Positions 1-7,136 are shown, counted from the stretch's first letter. The stretch is DNA of 9,980 nucleotides from an uncultured Lachnospiraceae bacterium (GCA_910586025.1 CAJUIO010000117.1:1-9980), one strand, 5' to 3'. Notes: generated by a model not told the origin, from the sequence alone. Translations and numbers: made by a program.

Positions 1-149
1 ACCGTAACCTTTAGAGAAATTTAAGGAAAACTTTTATAATTTTTGAGGGCTTTTTTGTATATAATCCGTTATAATATTAAAAGTTTTGAAAAAACAGGTG
101 CAAAAAGAGGGTTTTCAAAGCCCAAAATGTATATTTGGGAAAATGGGTA
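1..149. other. AT-rich upstream non-coding region
   Basis: No convincing gene is visible here. The stretch is very AT-rich and holds three TATAAT hexamers (35-40, 60-65, 70-75), none with a good -35 box at normal spacing. Two small overlapping dyads lie near its end. GGGTTT with AAAGCCC spans 109-123, and CCCAAA (121-126) pairs with TTTGGG (134-139). They share bases 121-123, so only one can form at a time. No T-tract follows either, so neither looks like a terminator. It is probably the end of the upstream intergenic region. Confidence 0.5.
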
Positions 150-177
150 TTGACAATTACTGTATTAGATATATAAT
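150..177 (+). promoter_or_regulatory. Sigma-A-type promoter of the ABC export operon
   Basis: A perfect -35 box TTGACA (150-155) and a perfect -10 box TATAAT (172-177) are separated by 16 bp. Transcription would start near 184, leaving a leader of about 33 nt before the ATG at 217. The leader carries an AGGAGG site at 205-210. This is the only strong promoter seen ahead of the three export genes. Confidence 0.85.
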
Positions 178-180
178 ACA
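161..180. promoter_or_regulatory. Inverted-repeat operator overlapping the -10 box
   Basis: TGTATTA (161-167) and TAATACA (174-180) form a perfect 7-bp inverted repeat around a 6-bp centre. The right half covers most of the -10 hexamer, so a bound dimeric repressor would block RNA polymerase. GntR-family regulators of the YtrA type control ABC exporter operons in Firmicutes through AT-rich palindromes of this general form. Naming that family is inference; no regulator gene is in the window. Part of the symmetry could simply reflect the AT-rich promoter. Confidence 0.5.
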
Positions 181-216
181 ATAGTACAACAGGAGCAAGG
201 CAAAAGGAGGACTTAA

Positions 217-912
217 ATGGATGAATTAGTTGAAATCCGGGATATGTGCAAGATTTATAACCCGGGTGAAAATGAAGTCAGGGCGCTTGACCACGTGAAC
301 CTGCAGATCAACAGAAATGAATTTGTGGCGATCATCGGTCAGTCTGGTTCGGGCAAGTCCACACTGATGAATATGCTGGGGTGTCTTGACATACCGACTT
401 CCGGTACTTACATATTAAACGGACAGGATGTGTCAAACCTGTCAGATAATGAGCTCTCCGACATAAGAAACAAGGAAATCGGTTTTATTTTTCAGGGCTT
501 TAACCTGATAGCGGGACTGACTGCCCTGGAGAACGTGGAGCTGCCTCTGATCTACAGAGGAGTGGGGCGAAAGGAGCGGCTTGAGCTCTCCAAGATAGCC
601 CTTGAGAAGGTAGGGCTGAAATCGAGAATGGATCACAAGCCCTCGGAGATGAGCGGCGGGCAGCAGCAGAGAGTGGCTATTGCAAGGGCTATAGCGCAGG
701 CACCGCCTGTCATCCTTGCAGATGAGCCGACAGGCAATCTGGACTCCGGTTCCACGAAAGAGATCATGGAAATTCTGAGAGGACTTCACCAGGAGGGAAG
801 AACGGTGATCCTGATTACTCACGACAATGAGATTGCGGCAAGGGCCAAGCGGATCATACGGATTATGGATGGAAGAATCGTGGCGGATATCATAAATGAC
901 GCACAGCTGTAA
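217..912 (+). CDS. ABC exporter ATP-binding protein (MacB/LolD type)
   Basis: This 231-residue cytoplasmic ATPase would power the permease encoded two genes downstream. All nucleotide-binding motifs are present: Walker A GQSGSGKST (41-49), Q-loop with Gln93, signature MSGGQQQR (145-152), Walker B ending in ILADEP (166-171) with the catalytic Glu170, D-loop NLD (174-176) and H-loop His202. The length is normal for a stand-alone subunit of the MacB/LolD/YknY group, where the FtsX-type permease is a separate protein. The start is set by AGGAGG at 205-210, 6 nt upstream of the ATG. It is first in the operon, 33 nt before the adaptor gene. The family is secure. The substrate (peptide, antibiotic or lipid) cannot be told from sequence. 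It could be named yknY-like, but orthology is unproven. Confidence 0.95.
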   Translation: MDELVEIRDMCKIYNPGENEVRALDHVNLQINRNEFVAIIGQSGSGKSTLMNMLGCLDIPTSGTYILNGQDVSNLSDNELSDIRNKEIGFIFQGFNLIAGLTALENVELPLIYRGVGRKERLELSKIALEKVGLKSRMDHKPSEMSGGQQQRVAIARAIAQAPPVILADEPTGNLDSGSTKEIMEILRGLHQEGRTVILITHDNEIAARAKRIIRIMDGRIVADIINDAQL

Positions 913-945
913 GGCTTATATAGAAAAAGACGGATAAGGAGAAGC

Positions 946-2436
946 ATGATGGAAGAAAAAGATGAAATGATGACTGTGAACGAGAATGCAGCAGAACAGA
1001 AGACAAAAAAGGCAAAGAAAGAAAAGAAGGAAAAGAAGCCCGTTGATAAGGCGAAGAGAAAAAAGATAAGGAGAGTGGTACTGGCGGTTGTTGCGGTGGT
1101 TCTGATCGCAAGCTTTTCCGTATCACGGATGGCGGCGGCAAATGCGCCTGTCATGGTGCCCACTACCCCGGCGCTGACAGGCGAGGTGGAACAAACCGTG
1201 AATACCAGCGGAACCGTGGTGGCCAATACCTCCAAGAGCTATTTCTCGGAAGTGAAGGTCAAGATCGGCAAGGTTAACGTGGCTGTGGGAGACGCGGTGA
1301 AGGCGGGAGACGTGCTGATCGAGTATGATGCGGATGAGCTGGCAAAGGAAAAGCAGCTGGCCGAGCTTTCACTCAAAACAGGAGAGGGAAACTATAAGAA
1401 CTCCATTCAGAATAATAATCAGATGCTGGGAGATCTGAACGAGGCCAATGTCAATCTGGCGGTCCTGGACCAGCAGATTGCGGATACGGAGGCTTATATC
1501 AAGGGACTGGAAGAAAAGATCGAGCAGAAGAAGAGCGATCTGGCCCATTTCGGTGCATTGCTTCAGATTTCCATTCTGGATTGGCAGGATCAGCCGGATT
1601 CTGACGAATATATGAATCTTCAGAAGATGGTTCAGCTTAATTCCTGGGAGCAGAACAATAACGAGGAGATCAGAGGATGGCAGGATGAGCTGGATGTGTA
1701 TAACAAGATGCTTTCCGATTATAAGGAATACCGTTCGGAGATGAAATCCCAGAAGAGCTCGGCTGAGGCGGGAAAGCTTACCTCCGGTGCAAAGGAAGAG
1801 ATTGAGGCCACCAATCAGACAAAGGAAATTCAGGCTCAGGACACTATTGACAGCCTGGCAAATGTGGAAAACGGAATCAAGGCTGATTTTGACGGCGTGG
1901 TTACGGATGTGAAGGCTGTTGAGGGCGCAAGCGTTGCGGACAGCTCCGAGCTGCTCAAATTGGAGAGTACGCAGGATGTGTCAGTCAAGGTTTATGTGAC
2001 CAAGTATGACCTGGAAAAGATCTCTCAGGGTCAGGATGCGGTTGTCACCGTGGCAGGCAAGGAGTATAAGGGTAAGGTCGGCAAGATCAACAAGATGGCG
2101 GAGAAGAACAACAGCGGAGCGGCCGTGGTCGGAACCGAGGTCGAGATTCTCAATCCGGACAGCGACATTGTGCTGGGTGTTGAGGCGAAGATTGCCATCA
2201 GCACGGCCAGGGTGACGGATTGCGTTATGGTTCCGGTAAGCGTGGTCAATGTCGATATGGACGGGGAATTCGTCTATGTGGTGGAGAACGGCGTTCTTGC
2301 CAAGAGACGGGTGGTAACGGGAATCTCTTCCGATACTATGGTTCAGATCTCGGAGGGCCTTGCAGAGGGCGAGGGTGTCGTCACCAGTGTGAGCGCAGGA
2401 ATGACGGAAGGCATGGCGGTAATGGCAATGCAGTAA
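946..2436 (+). CDS. HlyD/YknX-family efflux adaptor, membrane-anchored
   Basis: This 496-residue extracytoplasmic adaptor is expected to assemble with the MacB-type permease. The order is: a Lys-rich cytoplasmic tail (about 17-43); one membrane segment (about 44-58) with no lipobox cysteine; a first lipoyl-like half (about 71-125, including SGTVVAN); a long helical, Gln/Glu/Lys-rich coiled-coil region (about 130-290); a second lipoyl half (about 305-345, DGVVTDV); a beta-barrel (about 345-425); and a membrane-proximal domain (about 430-496, containing VPVSVV). This matches Gram-positive YknX-type adaptors. AAGGAG (936-941) precedes two consecutive ATGs at 946 and 949. The second has the better 7-nt spacing, so the protein may be one residue shorter. 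The highly charged N-terminal tail is longer than usual for this family. Substrate is unknown. Confidence 0.9.
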   Translation: MMEEKDEMMTVNENAAEQKTKKAKKEKKEKKPVDKAKRKKIRRVVLAVVAVVLIASFSVSRMAAANAPVMVPTTPALTGEVEQTVNTSGTVVANTSKSYFSEVKVKIGKVNVAVGDAVKAGDVLIEYDADELAKEKQLAELSLKTGEGNYKNSIQNNNQMLGDLNEANVNLAVLDQQIADTEAYIKGLEEKIEQKKSDLAHFGALLQISILDWQDQPDSDEYMNLQKMVQLNSWEQNNNEEIRGWQDELDVYNKMLSDYKEYRSEMKSQKSSAEAGKLTSGAKEEIEATNQTKEIQAQDTIDSLANVENGIKADFDGVVTDVKAVEGASVADSSELLKLESTQDVSVKVYVTKYDLEKISQGQDAVVTVAGKEYKGKVGKINKMAEKNNSGAAVVGTEVEILNPDSDIVLGVEAKIAISTARVTDCVMVPVSVVNVDMDGEFVYVVENGVLAKRRVVTGISSDTMVQISEGLAEGEGVVTSVSAGMTEGMAVMAMQ

Positions 2437-2473
2437 GACAAGGCGGCATATCGCTGTGAAAGGAGCATTTAGA

Positions 2474-3688
2474 ATGGCACAGATTTGGGAATACATTAAG
2501 ATTGCCCTGATGAATATTAAGAGCAACAAGGGACGCTCCATCCTTACCATGCTGGGTATCATTATCGGGATCTCCTCCGTTATCATGGTTATTTCCATCG
2601 GTAACGGAGTGAGGGGACAGGTCAATTCGGAGCTTGACAGCATCGGGAGCGGGCAGATCGCCTTTTATGTGGACAGTACAAGAAAAGATGTGACTGTGTC
2701 GTTTGATCAGGCGGATATGGATGCGATCATGGAGCAGGTGGATCATGTGAAGGGCGTAACCCCGTCCTTCGGGACATGGGGGACGGCGGAAGGGCCAAAA
2801 GGTGATTTCGACATCAGCATGAGCGGCGGAACAGTGGGGCTGCAGTATGCGACCTCGGATCCCATTATTAAAGGAAAGTATTTTACACAGAATGATTATG
2901 ATGCGGGCAGCAATGTCTGCATTATCACGGAATCCAGCGCAATGGGGCTGTTTGGAACCACGGACGTGGTGGGAATGAGCTTTGATGCCACAGTCTGGGG
3001 CGTGACCCAGGAGCTGCGCATTGTGGGGATCCGGCAGGACAATGCCTCCGCACTGTTCGGAACGGGAGGAAGCGATATGATTCAGGCCGAGGTTCCCCTG
3101 ACCTTCATGGCCAACAAATTCGGATACTGGATCGAGGATTTTGACCAGTTTTATGTCATAGCCGAATCCAATGCCTATGCGGTGGAGGTGGCCTCCCAGG
3201 TTATGTCGCTTTTGGAGAGCCGGCACAATTGCAGAGGGGAGAATCAGATCATGACCCAGAGCTTTTCTGACGTATCCTCCCAGTTTGACACGATATTAAG
3301 CTTTATTACCATGTTTATTTCCTTCGTGGCAGCTATCTCTCTTCTGGTGGGCGGTATCGGTGTTATGAATATCATGCTGGTTTCCGTCACGGAGCGCACC
3401 AGGGAGATCGGGATCCGCAAATCCTTGGGCGCAAGAACAGGATCCATTCTGCTGCAGTTTCTGGCGGAGGCGGGAATCATCACCCTGCTTGGAGGCATCA
3501 TCGGCATCATTCTGGGAGTACTCGGTGCCATGGGAATCTGTTCCATAGCCAATATGACACCGGCCATCAGCGTGGGAACCATCATGGTGGCATCGGTTTT
3601 TTCCTGCGGCATCGGAATCTTTTTCGGAATCTATCCGGCCAGGAAGGCGGCAAGGCTCAGCCCCATTGAAGCGCTGCGGCACGAATAA
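2474..3688 (+). CDS. MacB/FtsX-type ABC transporter permease
   Basis: This 404-residue membrane protein pairs with the upstream ATPase. It shows the MacB layout: one N-terminal membrane helix (about 22-43), a large extracytoplasmic MacB core domain (about 45-270), then three helices (about 276-300, 333-356, 365-389). After the second helix comes the conserved cytoplasmic stretch ERTREIGIRKSLGAR (starting about 307), a hallmark of FtsX/MacB permeases that contacts the ATPase. The C-terminal YPARKAARLSPIEALR is also typical. The ATG at 2474 is chosen because AAAGGAG (2459-2465) lies 8 nt before it; the in-frame GTG at 2456 would put that ribosome site inside the gene. MacB-type systems work by mechanotransmission, moving substrates outside the membrane. 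Here the partner outer-membrane channel would be absent, as expected in Gram-positives. Confidence 0.93.
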   Translation: MAQIWEYIKIALMNIKSNKGRSILTMLGIIIGISSVIMVISIGNGVRGQVNSELDSIGSGQIAFYVDSTRKDVTVSFDQADMDAIMEQVDHVKGVTPSFGTWGTAEGPKGDFDISMSGGTVGLQYATSDPIIKGKYFTQNDYDAGSNVCIITESSAMGLFGTTDVVGMSFDATVWGVTQELRIVGIRQDNASALFGTGGSDMIQAEVPLTFMANKFGYWIEDFDQFYVIAESNAYAVEVASQVMSLLESRHNCRGENQIMTQSFSDVSSQFDTILSFITMFISFVAAISLLVGGIGVMNIMLVSVTERTREIGIRKSLGARTGSILLQFLAEAGIITLLGGIIGIILGVLGAMGICSIANMTPAISVGTIMVASVFSCGIGIFFGIYPARKAARLSPIEALRHE

Positions 3689-3691
3689 GTA

Positions 3692-3719
3692 TTGCACTTT
3701 TTCTCATTTTTAGTATAAT
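3692..3719 (+). promoter_or_regulatory. Promoter ahead of the YcxB-like/tsaE operon
   Basis: TTGCAC (3692-3697) and TATAAT (3714-3719) are 16 bp apart and lie directly after the permease stop codon at 3688. The start site would be near 3726. This places the 3738-3760 hairpin inside the leader of the new transcript rather than before it. It probably drives the housekeeping gene run. Confidence 0.7.
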
Positions 3720-3737
3720 AATAGAAGAAAAGTAGAG

Positions 3738-3760
3738 AGCACCTGCTTTGAGCAGGTGCT
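3738..3760 (+). terminator. Strong hairpin, terminator or leader attenuator
   Basis: A perfect 10-bp stem, AGCACCTGCT (3738-3747) with AGCAGGTGCT (3751-3760), closes on a TTG loop. The following bases, TTTGCTGT, make only a short, interrupted U-tract. It is best explained as the terminator of the export operon. Because the 3692-3719 promoter is upstream of it, new transcripts also pass through it, so it may act as an attenuator or a 5'-stabilising stem. Confidence 0.55.
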
Positions 3761-3790
3761 TTGCTGTACACAAGGAGCGGGAGGACTGAC

Positions 3791-4270
3791 ATGGAAGTGG
3801 AATTTGACGTTCAGATGACATCCAAAGATCTCTATGACTATATGCTGCATCACACTTACGGCAGCGCCTCCGGGCTGATCGGCTCGGTGGCGGGTGCGCT
3901 TATGGTGGTGGCCGCCTTCATGGGCGCAGGCGTTTTGTGTCTGATTGCGGGTCTTGTTATTTTGCTGTATCTTCCGTTTTCCCTGTTTCTTAAGTCGAAA
4001 CAGCAGTTCCTTGCGAATCCGGCCTTCAAAAAGCCCCTTCATTTTAAGATGACGCAGGAGGGACTTGAGGTTTCCCAGGGGGAGGAGACTCAGATGCAGA
4101 GCTGGGAGAATATGCACAGGGCGGTCTCCACCTCCAAAAGCATTATCCTGTATACAACTGTCGTGAATGCGTCTATCTTTCCGAGAAGAGAGCTGGGAGA
4201 CATGGCACCGGAGGTGATTCAGATGATCTCGACCCACATGCCGCCTAAGAAGGTAAAGATACGTTTCTGA
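3791..4270 (+). CDS. YcxB-like membrane protein
   Basis: This 159-residue protein has a short polar N-terminus, two closely spaced hydrophobic helices (about 29-44 and 47-67), then a soluble domain (about 80-159). The soluble domain contains FKMTQEGLEV, a QSWENMHRAV-type stretch and IFPRREL (about 133-139). That pattern (two helices, then a PH-like beta-rich domain with an F-P-K/R-R motif) is typical of the YcxB-like family, whose function is not established. GGGAGG (3779-3784), 6 nt before the ATG, fixes the start. The TTG at 3761 directly abuts the hairpin and has no ribosome site. The gene lies 25 nt before tsaE and probably shares its transcript, but nothing in the sequence ties it to tRNA modification. 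Confidence 0.75.
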   Translation: MEVEFDVQMTSKDLYDYMLHHTYGSASGLIGSVAGALMVVAAFMGAGVLCLIAGLVILLYLPFSLFLKSKQQFLANPAFKKPLHFKMTQEGLEVSQGEETQMQSWENMHRAVSTSKSIILYTTVVNASIFPRRELGDMAPEVIQMISTHMPPKKVKIRF

Positions 4271-4295
4271 GAAAGGGAGGACGGGCAAGGATAAG

Positions 4296-4727
4296 ATGAG
4301 GATAATAGAGAGCTTTGGCCCGGAGGATACCTACGCTCTGGGAGAAAAAATCGGCAGAGAGGCTGGACGCGGAGAGGTATATTCTCTGATCGGCGATCTG
4401 GGAGTTGGCAAGACGGTGTTCACCCAGGGACTTGCCGCCGGACTTGGAATCAAAGAGGCGGTAAACAGCCCGACCTTCACCATTGTTCAGATATACGAGG
4501 AGGGAAGGCTTCCTTTTTATCATTTTGATGTTTACCGCATCGGAGACATTCAGGAAATGGAAGAGATCGGGTACGAGGACTGCTTTTACGGTGACGGAGT
4601 ATGTCTTGTGGAGTGGGCTGACCTGATCGAGGAGCTGCTTCCGGAAAAATATACCAGAATTACCATGGTAAAGGACTTGGAAAAAGGCTTTGATTATCGT
4701 AAAATTATAATAGAGGACGGCTTTTAG
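4296..4727 (+). CDS. tsaE: tRNA t6A37 threonylcarbamoyltransferase ATPase TsaE
   Basis: TsaE is the small ATPase that resets the TsaB-TsaD complex during synthesis of N6-threonylcarbamoyladenosine at position 37 of ANN-decoding tRNAs. The 143-residue length is usual. Walker A is GDLGVGKT (33-40), followed by the SPTFTIV stretch (58-64), the HFDVYR motif (76-81, with Asp78 acting like Walker B) and the conserved VEWAD (105-109) with its Trp. The ATG at 4296 has only AAGG (4287-4290) close by; a stronger GGGAGG lies about 15 nt upstream, so initiation may be modest. The tsaB gene starts 2 nt after its stop codon, indicating translational coupling. The neighbouring tsaB and tsaD genes confirm the role. 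Confidence 0.96.
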   Translation: MRIIESFGPEDTYALGEKIGREAGRGEVYSLIGDLGVGKTVFTQGLAAGLGIKEAVNSPTFTIVQIYEEGRLPFYHFDVYRIGDIQEMEEIGYEDCFYGDGVCLVEWADLIEELLPEKYTRITMVKDLEKGFDYRKIIIEDGF

Positions 4728-4729
4728 AG

Positions 4730-5449
4730 ATGAAGATAATAGCGCTGGACAGTTCGGGCCTGGTGGCCTCCGCTGCTATAATAGCGGATCGGACTGTGAT
4801 CGGAGAATACAATATTCAATACAGGAAAACACATTCCCAGACGCTGCTTCCCATGCTGGATGAGCTGAAAAAAATGGTGGAGCTTGATCTTGACAGTGTG
4901 GATGCCATTGCGATTGCATCGGGTCCCGGATCCTTCACGGGGCTTCGGATCGGATCGGCCAGCGTTAAAGGGTTGTGCTTTGCCCTAAAGAAGCCGGTTA
5001 TAGAGATTCCCACGCTGGAGGGTCTTGCCTGCAATTTGTACGGCACGGATAAGCTGGTCTGTCCGATTATGGATGCAAGAAGGAATCAGGTTTATACAGG
5101 AATTTATGAGTTTGTCAAAAGGGAGGGGATGCCTGTAAGCTACGGGCTGAACTGTCTCCTGCCCCAGTGTGCGGTTCCCATCGAGGAGATTGCGGGGACG
5201 TGTAATAAATATGGAAGAGAAGTGATTTTCCTGGGAGACGGTGTCCCGGTGTTTGCACAGCGCCTAGGGGAGCTTATGGAGGTGCCCTATGGCTTTGCAC
5301 CCGCCCATATGAACAGGCAGCGGGCGGCGGCTTTCGGCTTTCTCGCGGAGGAATATTATAATCAGGGAAGGGCGGTAAGCGGAGCCGATCATGCACCGGT
5401 CTATCTGCGGCTTTCCCAGGCTGAGAGAGAAAAGCGCAAGAAGGCATGA
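4730..5449 (+). CDS. tsaB: tRNA t6A37 complex scaffold subunit TsaB
   Basis: TsaB is an inactive TsaD paralogue that dimerises with TsaD and is required for t6A formation. The 239-residue protein opens with the ASKHA-fold strand MKIIALDSS (1-9). It carries THSQTLLPML (34-43), the family hallmark SGPGSFTGLRIG (64-75) and DARRNQVY (114-121). It ends with the usual P-V-Y-L-R-x-S-Q-A-E-R-E tail, then a short basic end. It lacks the His-x3-His metal site of TsaD, as expected. The start is 2 nt after the tsaE stop codon, and its last bases overlap rimI by 4 nt in an ATGA arrangement, so tsaE, tsaB and rimI form a tightly coupled unit. The length is normal for a Firmicute TsaB. Confidence 0.96.
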   Translation: MKIIALDSSGLVASAAIIADRTVIGEYNIQYRKTHSQTLLPMLDELKKMVELDLDSVDAIAIASGPGSFTGLRIGSASVKGLCFALKKPVIEIPTLEGLACNLYGTDKLVCPIMDARRNQVYTGIYEFVKREGMPVSYGLNCLLPQCAVPIEEIAGTCNKYGREVIFLGDGVPVFAQRLGELMEVPYGFAPAHMNRQRAAAFGFLAEEYYNQGRAVSGADHAPVYLRLSQAEREKRKKA

Positions 5450-5877
5450 GAGTCAGATTAATGACAAGACAGGACGTGGATGCGGTCTGCCGGATTGAGG
5501 AGGAAAGCTTTTCCATGCCCTGGAAGGCGGGAGACTTTCTGGAAATGATAGAAGCCGATTACGCCTGCTACTATGTGGCCGAGGAGGAGGGCGTTATAGC
5601 CGGATGCTGCGGGATCCGCAATATGGCCGGCGAGGGAGAAATCACAAATGTGGCTGTTGCGCCAGGGTTTCGGGGCAGAGGCATCGCAAGGGCAATGATG
5701 GAACACATGTTAAAGGAAGCTTCCTGCCATGGAATGGAAGCCTTTACTCTGGAAGTGCGCATCAGCAATACGCCGGCGGTTTGTCTGTACGAGAGCCTGG
5801 GATTTGTGAGTGAAGGGATCAGGCCCGGTTTTTATGAAAAGCCAAAAGAGGATGCCCTGATCATGTGGAAAAGATAG
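5446..5877 (+). CDS. rimI: Ribosomal protein S18 (bS18)-alanine N-acetyltransferase RimI
   Basis: This is a 143-residue GNAT acetyltransferase. The acetyl-CoA-binding motif is FRGRGIA (75-81), following VAVAPG. Glu103 lies in LEVRISN, Asn108 in SNTPA and Tyr115 in LYESLGF, positions that match the catalytic residues of RimI proteins. The C-terminal RPGFYEKP followed by EDALIM is a RimI signature. In characterised bacteria RimI acetylates the N-terminal alanine of bS18; substrates in Firmicutes are less certain, so the name rests on motifs and the tsaB neighbourhood. The start overlaps the tsaB stop (ATGA), favouring coupled translation. A 77-nt gap follows before the next gene. Confidence 0.92.
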   Translation: MRVRLMTRQDVDAVCRIEEESFSMPWKAGDFLEMIEADYACYYVAEEEGVIAGCCGIRNMAGEGEITNVAVAPGFRGRGIARAMMEHMLKEASCHGMEAFTLEVRISNTPAVCLYESLGFVSEGIRPGFYEKPKEDALIMWKR

Positions 5878-5922
5878 GTATAGCATGGAGGAATTACCAC
5901 TGTTTCTTATAACGAAATCATG

Positions 5923-5928
5923 TATAAT
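5923..5928 (+). promoter_or_regulatory. Possible -10 box before the Cys-rich small gene
   Basis: TATAAT lies in the 77-nt gap after rimI, 27 nt before the next ATG. No good -35 hexamer is found at 16-18 bp upstream, so this may be a weak internal promoter or a chance match. The gap is among the longest between genes in this run. Confidence 0.25.
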
Positions 5929-5954
5929 GGGATAAGGACAAAGGAGGATGAGCC

Positions 5955-6203
5955 ATGCGGATTTATTTTGACGATAAAAAAAAGGAACTGGTTTCCGTGA
6001 TCTGCAATAGTTGTAAAAAGGAGATTAGAGTGGAGAACGGAATGATAAAGGAAGGATGTTTTTGCGGGGATGCGCAGTTCGGCTATTTCAGCAATAAGGA
6101 CGGGATGAAATATTTCTTCGACCTGTGCGAGGAATGCTATGACAAAATGGTGTCAGAGTTTGCCGTACCCGTGGAAACACAGGAGGTAAAGGAGTTTTTG
6201 TAA
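5955..6203 (+). CDS. Small Cys-pair (zinc-ribbon-like) protein, function unknown
   Basis: I do not recognise a characterised family. The 82-residue product has three cysteine pairs: CNSC (17-20), CFC (35-37) and CEEC (58-61). Two C-x2-C knuckles separated by about 40 residues, with a third pair between, look like a structural zinc ribbon. No membrane segment or signal peptide is present, so it should be cytoplasmic. A very strong site, AAGGAGG (5941-5947), lies 7 nt before the ATG, suggesting good expression. It starts the sub-block that continues into RNase Z, only 2 nt after its stop, so the two are probably translationally coupled. A nucleic-acid-binding or metal-storage role is possible but is only inference. 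Confidence 0.8.
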   Translation: MRIYFDDKKKELVSVICNSCKKEIRVENGMIKEGCFCGDAQFGYFSNKDGMKYFFDLCEECYDKMVSEFAVPVETQEVKEFL

Positions 6204-6205
6204 TT

Positions 6206-7117
6206 ATGCTGGATATTTGTTTGCTGGGTACCGGAGGCATGATGCCGCTGCCCTACAGGTGGCTGACATCCATGATGGCCCGGTACAACGGACAAAGCAT
6301 CTTGATCGACTGCGGGGAGGGGACGCAGATCGCAATGAAGGAAAAGGGCTGGAGCCCGAAGCCCATCAATGTGATCTGCTTTACTCACTTCCATGCGGAC
6401 CATATCAGCGGCCTGCCCGGAATGCTTCTCACTATGGGGAATGCGGAACGTACGGAGCCGCTTCTTTTGGTGGGGCCAAAGGGCCTTGCCAGAGTAGTAT
6501 CGGCGCTGCGCGTGATAGCGCCGGAGCTTCCCTTTGAAATCAACTGCCTGGAGCTCACGGAAAACGAGCAGACCATCTCCATGGACGGATTCCGGATAGA
6601 GGCCTTTAAGGTAAACCATAATGTGATCTGTTATGGGTACAGTATCGTGATAGACAGAATCGGAAGATTTCAGGTTGAAAAAGCCATGGCCCTTAACATT
6701 GACAGAAGATATTGGAGTCATCTGCAGAAGGGGGAGACCATCTGTACGGAGGAAGGAACCTTCACGCCGGAAATGGTGCTGGGGGAGGCGAGAAAAGGGC
6801 TTCGGGCGGTTTACTGCACGGATACCCGGCCTACGGAGAGCATTGCTGCCCATGCCCGGGGAGCGGATCTTTTTATCTGCGAGGGAATGTACGGAGAACC
6901 GGATAAGCAGGCAAAGGCAAAGGAGAATAAGCACATGACCTTTTACGAGGCGGCCGAGCTTGCGAAGCGGGCGGATGTACAGCGTCTGTGGCTCACGCAT
7001 TACAGCCCTTCTCTGAACAGACCGGATGAATTTCTTCCTGCGGTAAAAAAGATATTTCCTGCGGCGGAAACCTGCAGGGACGGAAAAACCATAGAGCTTA
7101 TTTTTGAGGATTCATAA
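6206..7117 (+). CDS. rnz: Ribonuclease Z, tRNA 3'-end processing endonuclease
   Basis: This 303-residue metallo-beta-lactamase-fold enzyme is expected to cut tRNA precursors after the discriminator base, leaving a 3'-OH for CCA addition. The dizinc site is complete: the H-x-H-x-D-H motif at FTHFHADH (59-66), His138 in VNHN, Asp206 in CTDTRPT and His265 in THYSP. The RNase Z-specific HMT with His243, followed by EAAELA, is present, as is the N-terminal GTGG (8-11). The length is typical of the short form. AAAGGAG (6188-6194) lies inside the end of the preceding gene, 11 nt before the ATG. A general MBL hydrolase is the alternative, but the HMT motif and fold order favour RNase Z. Its place between tsaB and tsaD fits a tRNA-maturation block. 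Confidence 0.9.
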   Translation: MLDICLLGTGGMMPLPYRWLTSMMARYNGQSILIDCGEGTQIAMKEKGWSPKPINVICFTHFHADHISGLPGMLLTMGNAERTEPLLLVGPKGLARVVSALRVIAPELPFEINCLELTENEQTISMDGFRIEAFKVNHNVICYGYSIVIDRIGRFQVEKAMALNIDRRYWSHLQKGETICTEEGTFTPEMVLGEARKGLRAVYCTDTRPTESIAAHARGADLFICEGMYGEPDKQAKAKENKHMTFYEAAELAKRADVQRLWLTHYSPSLNRPDEFLPAVKKIFPAAETCRDGKTIELIFEDS

Positions 7118-7136
7118 CAGGAACGGAGGAGTGAAT

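Noticed and set aside
1..216. Riboswitch in the exporter leader
   Set aside because: The predicted leader is only about 33 nt long and has no conserved riboswitch core; the upstream part precedes the promoter.
442..822. Open reading frame on the - strand inside the ATPase gene
   Set aside because: It is a shadow of a gene with complete ABC ATPase motifs and encodes no recognisable protein. The same holds for the other - strand frames lying opposite the + strand genes.
2456..2473. GTG start for the permease
   Set aside because: The ribosome site AAAGGAG at 2459-2465 lies downstream of it and fits the ATG at 2474.
2381..3226. Long - strand frame (281 residues) opposite the permease
   Set aside because: Its composition is His/Arg/Pro-rich as expected of an antisense shadow, and it overlaps a clear MacB permease.
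5885..5935. 16-codon leader peptide between rimI and the Cys-rich gene
   Set aside because: There is no ribosome site before its ATG and no codon run or hairpin pair suggesting attenuation.
7104..7136. TTG start for the unknown membrane protein
   Set aside because: It overlaps the rnz end and lacks a ribosome site; GGAGG at 7125-7129 fits the ATG at 7137.
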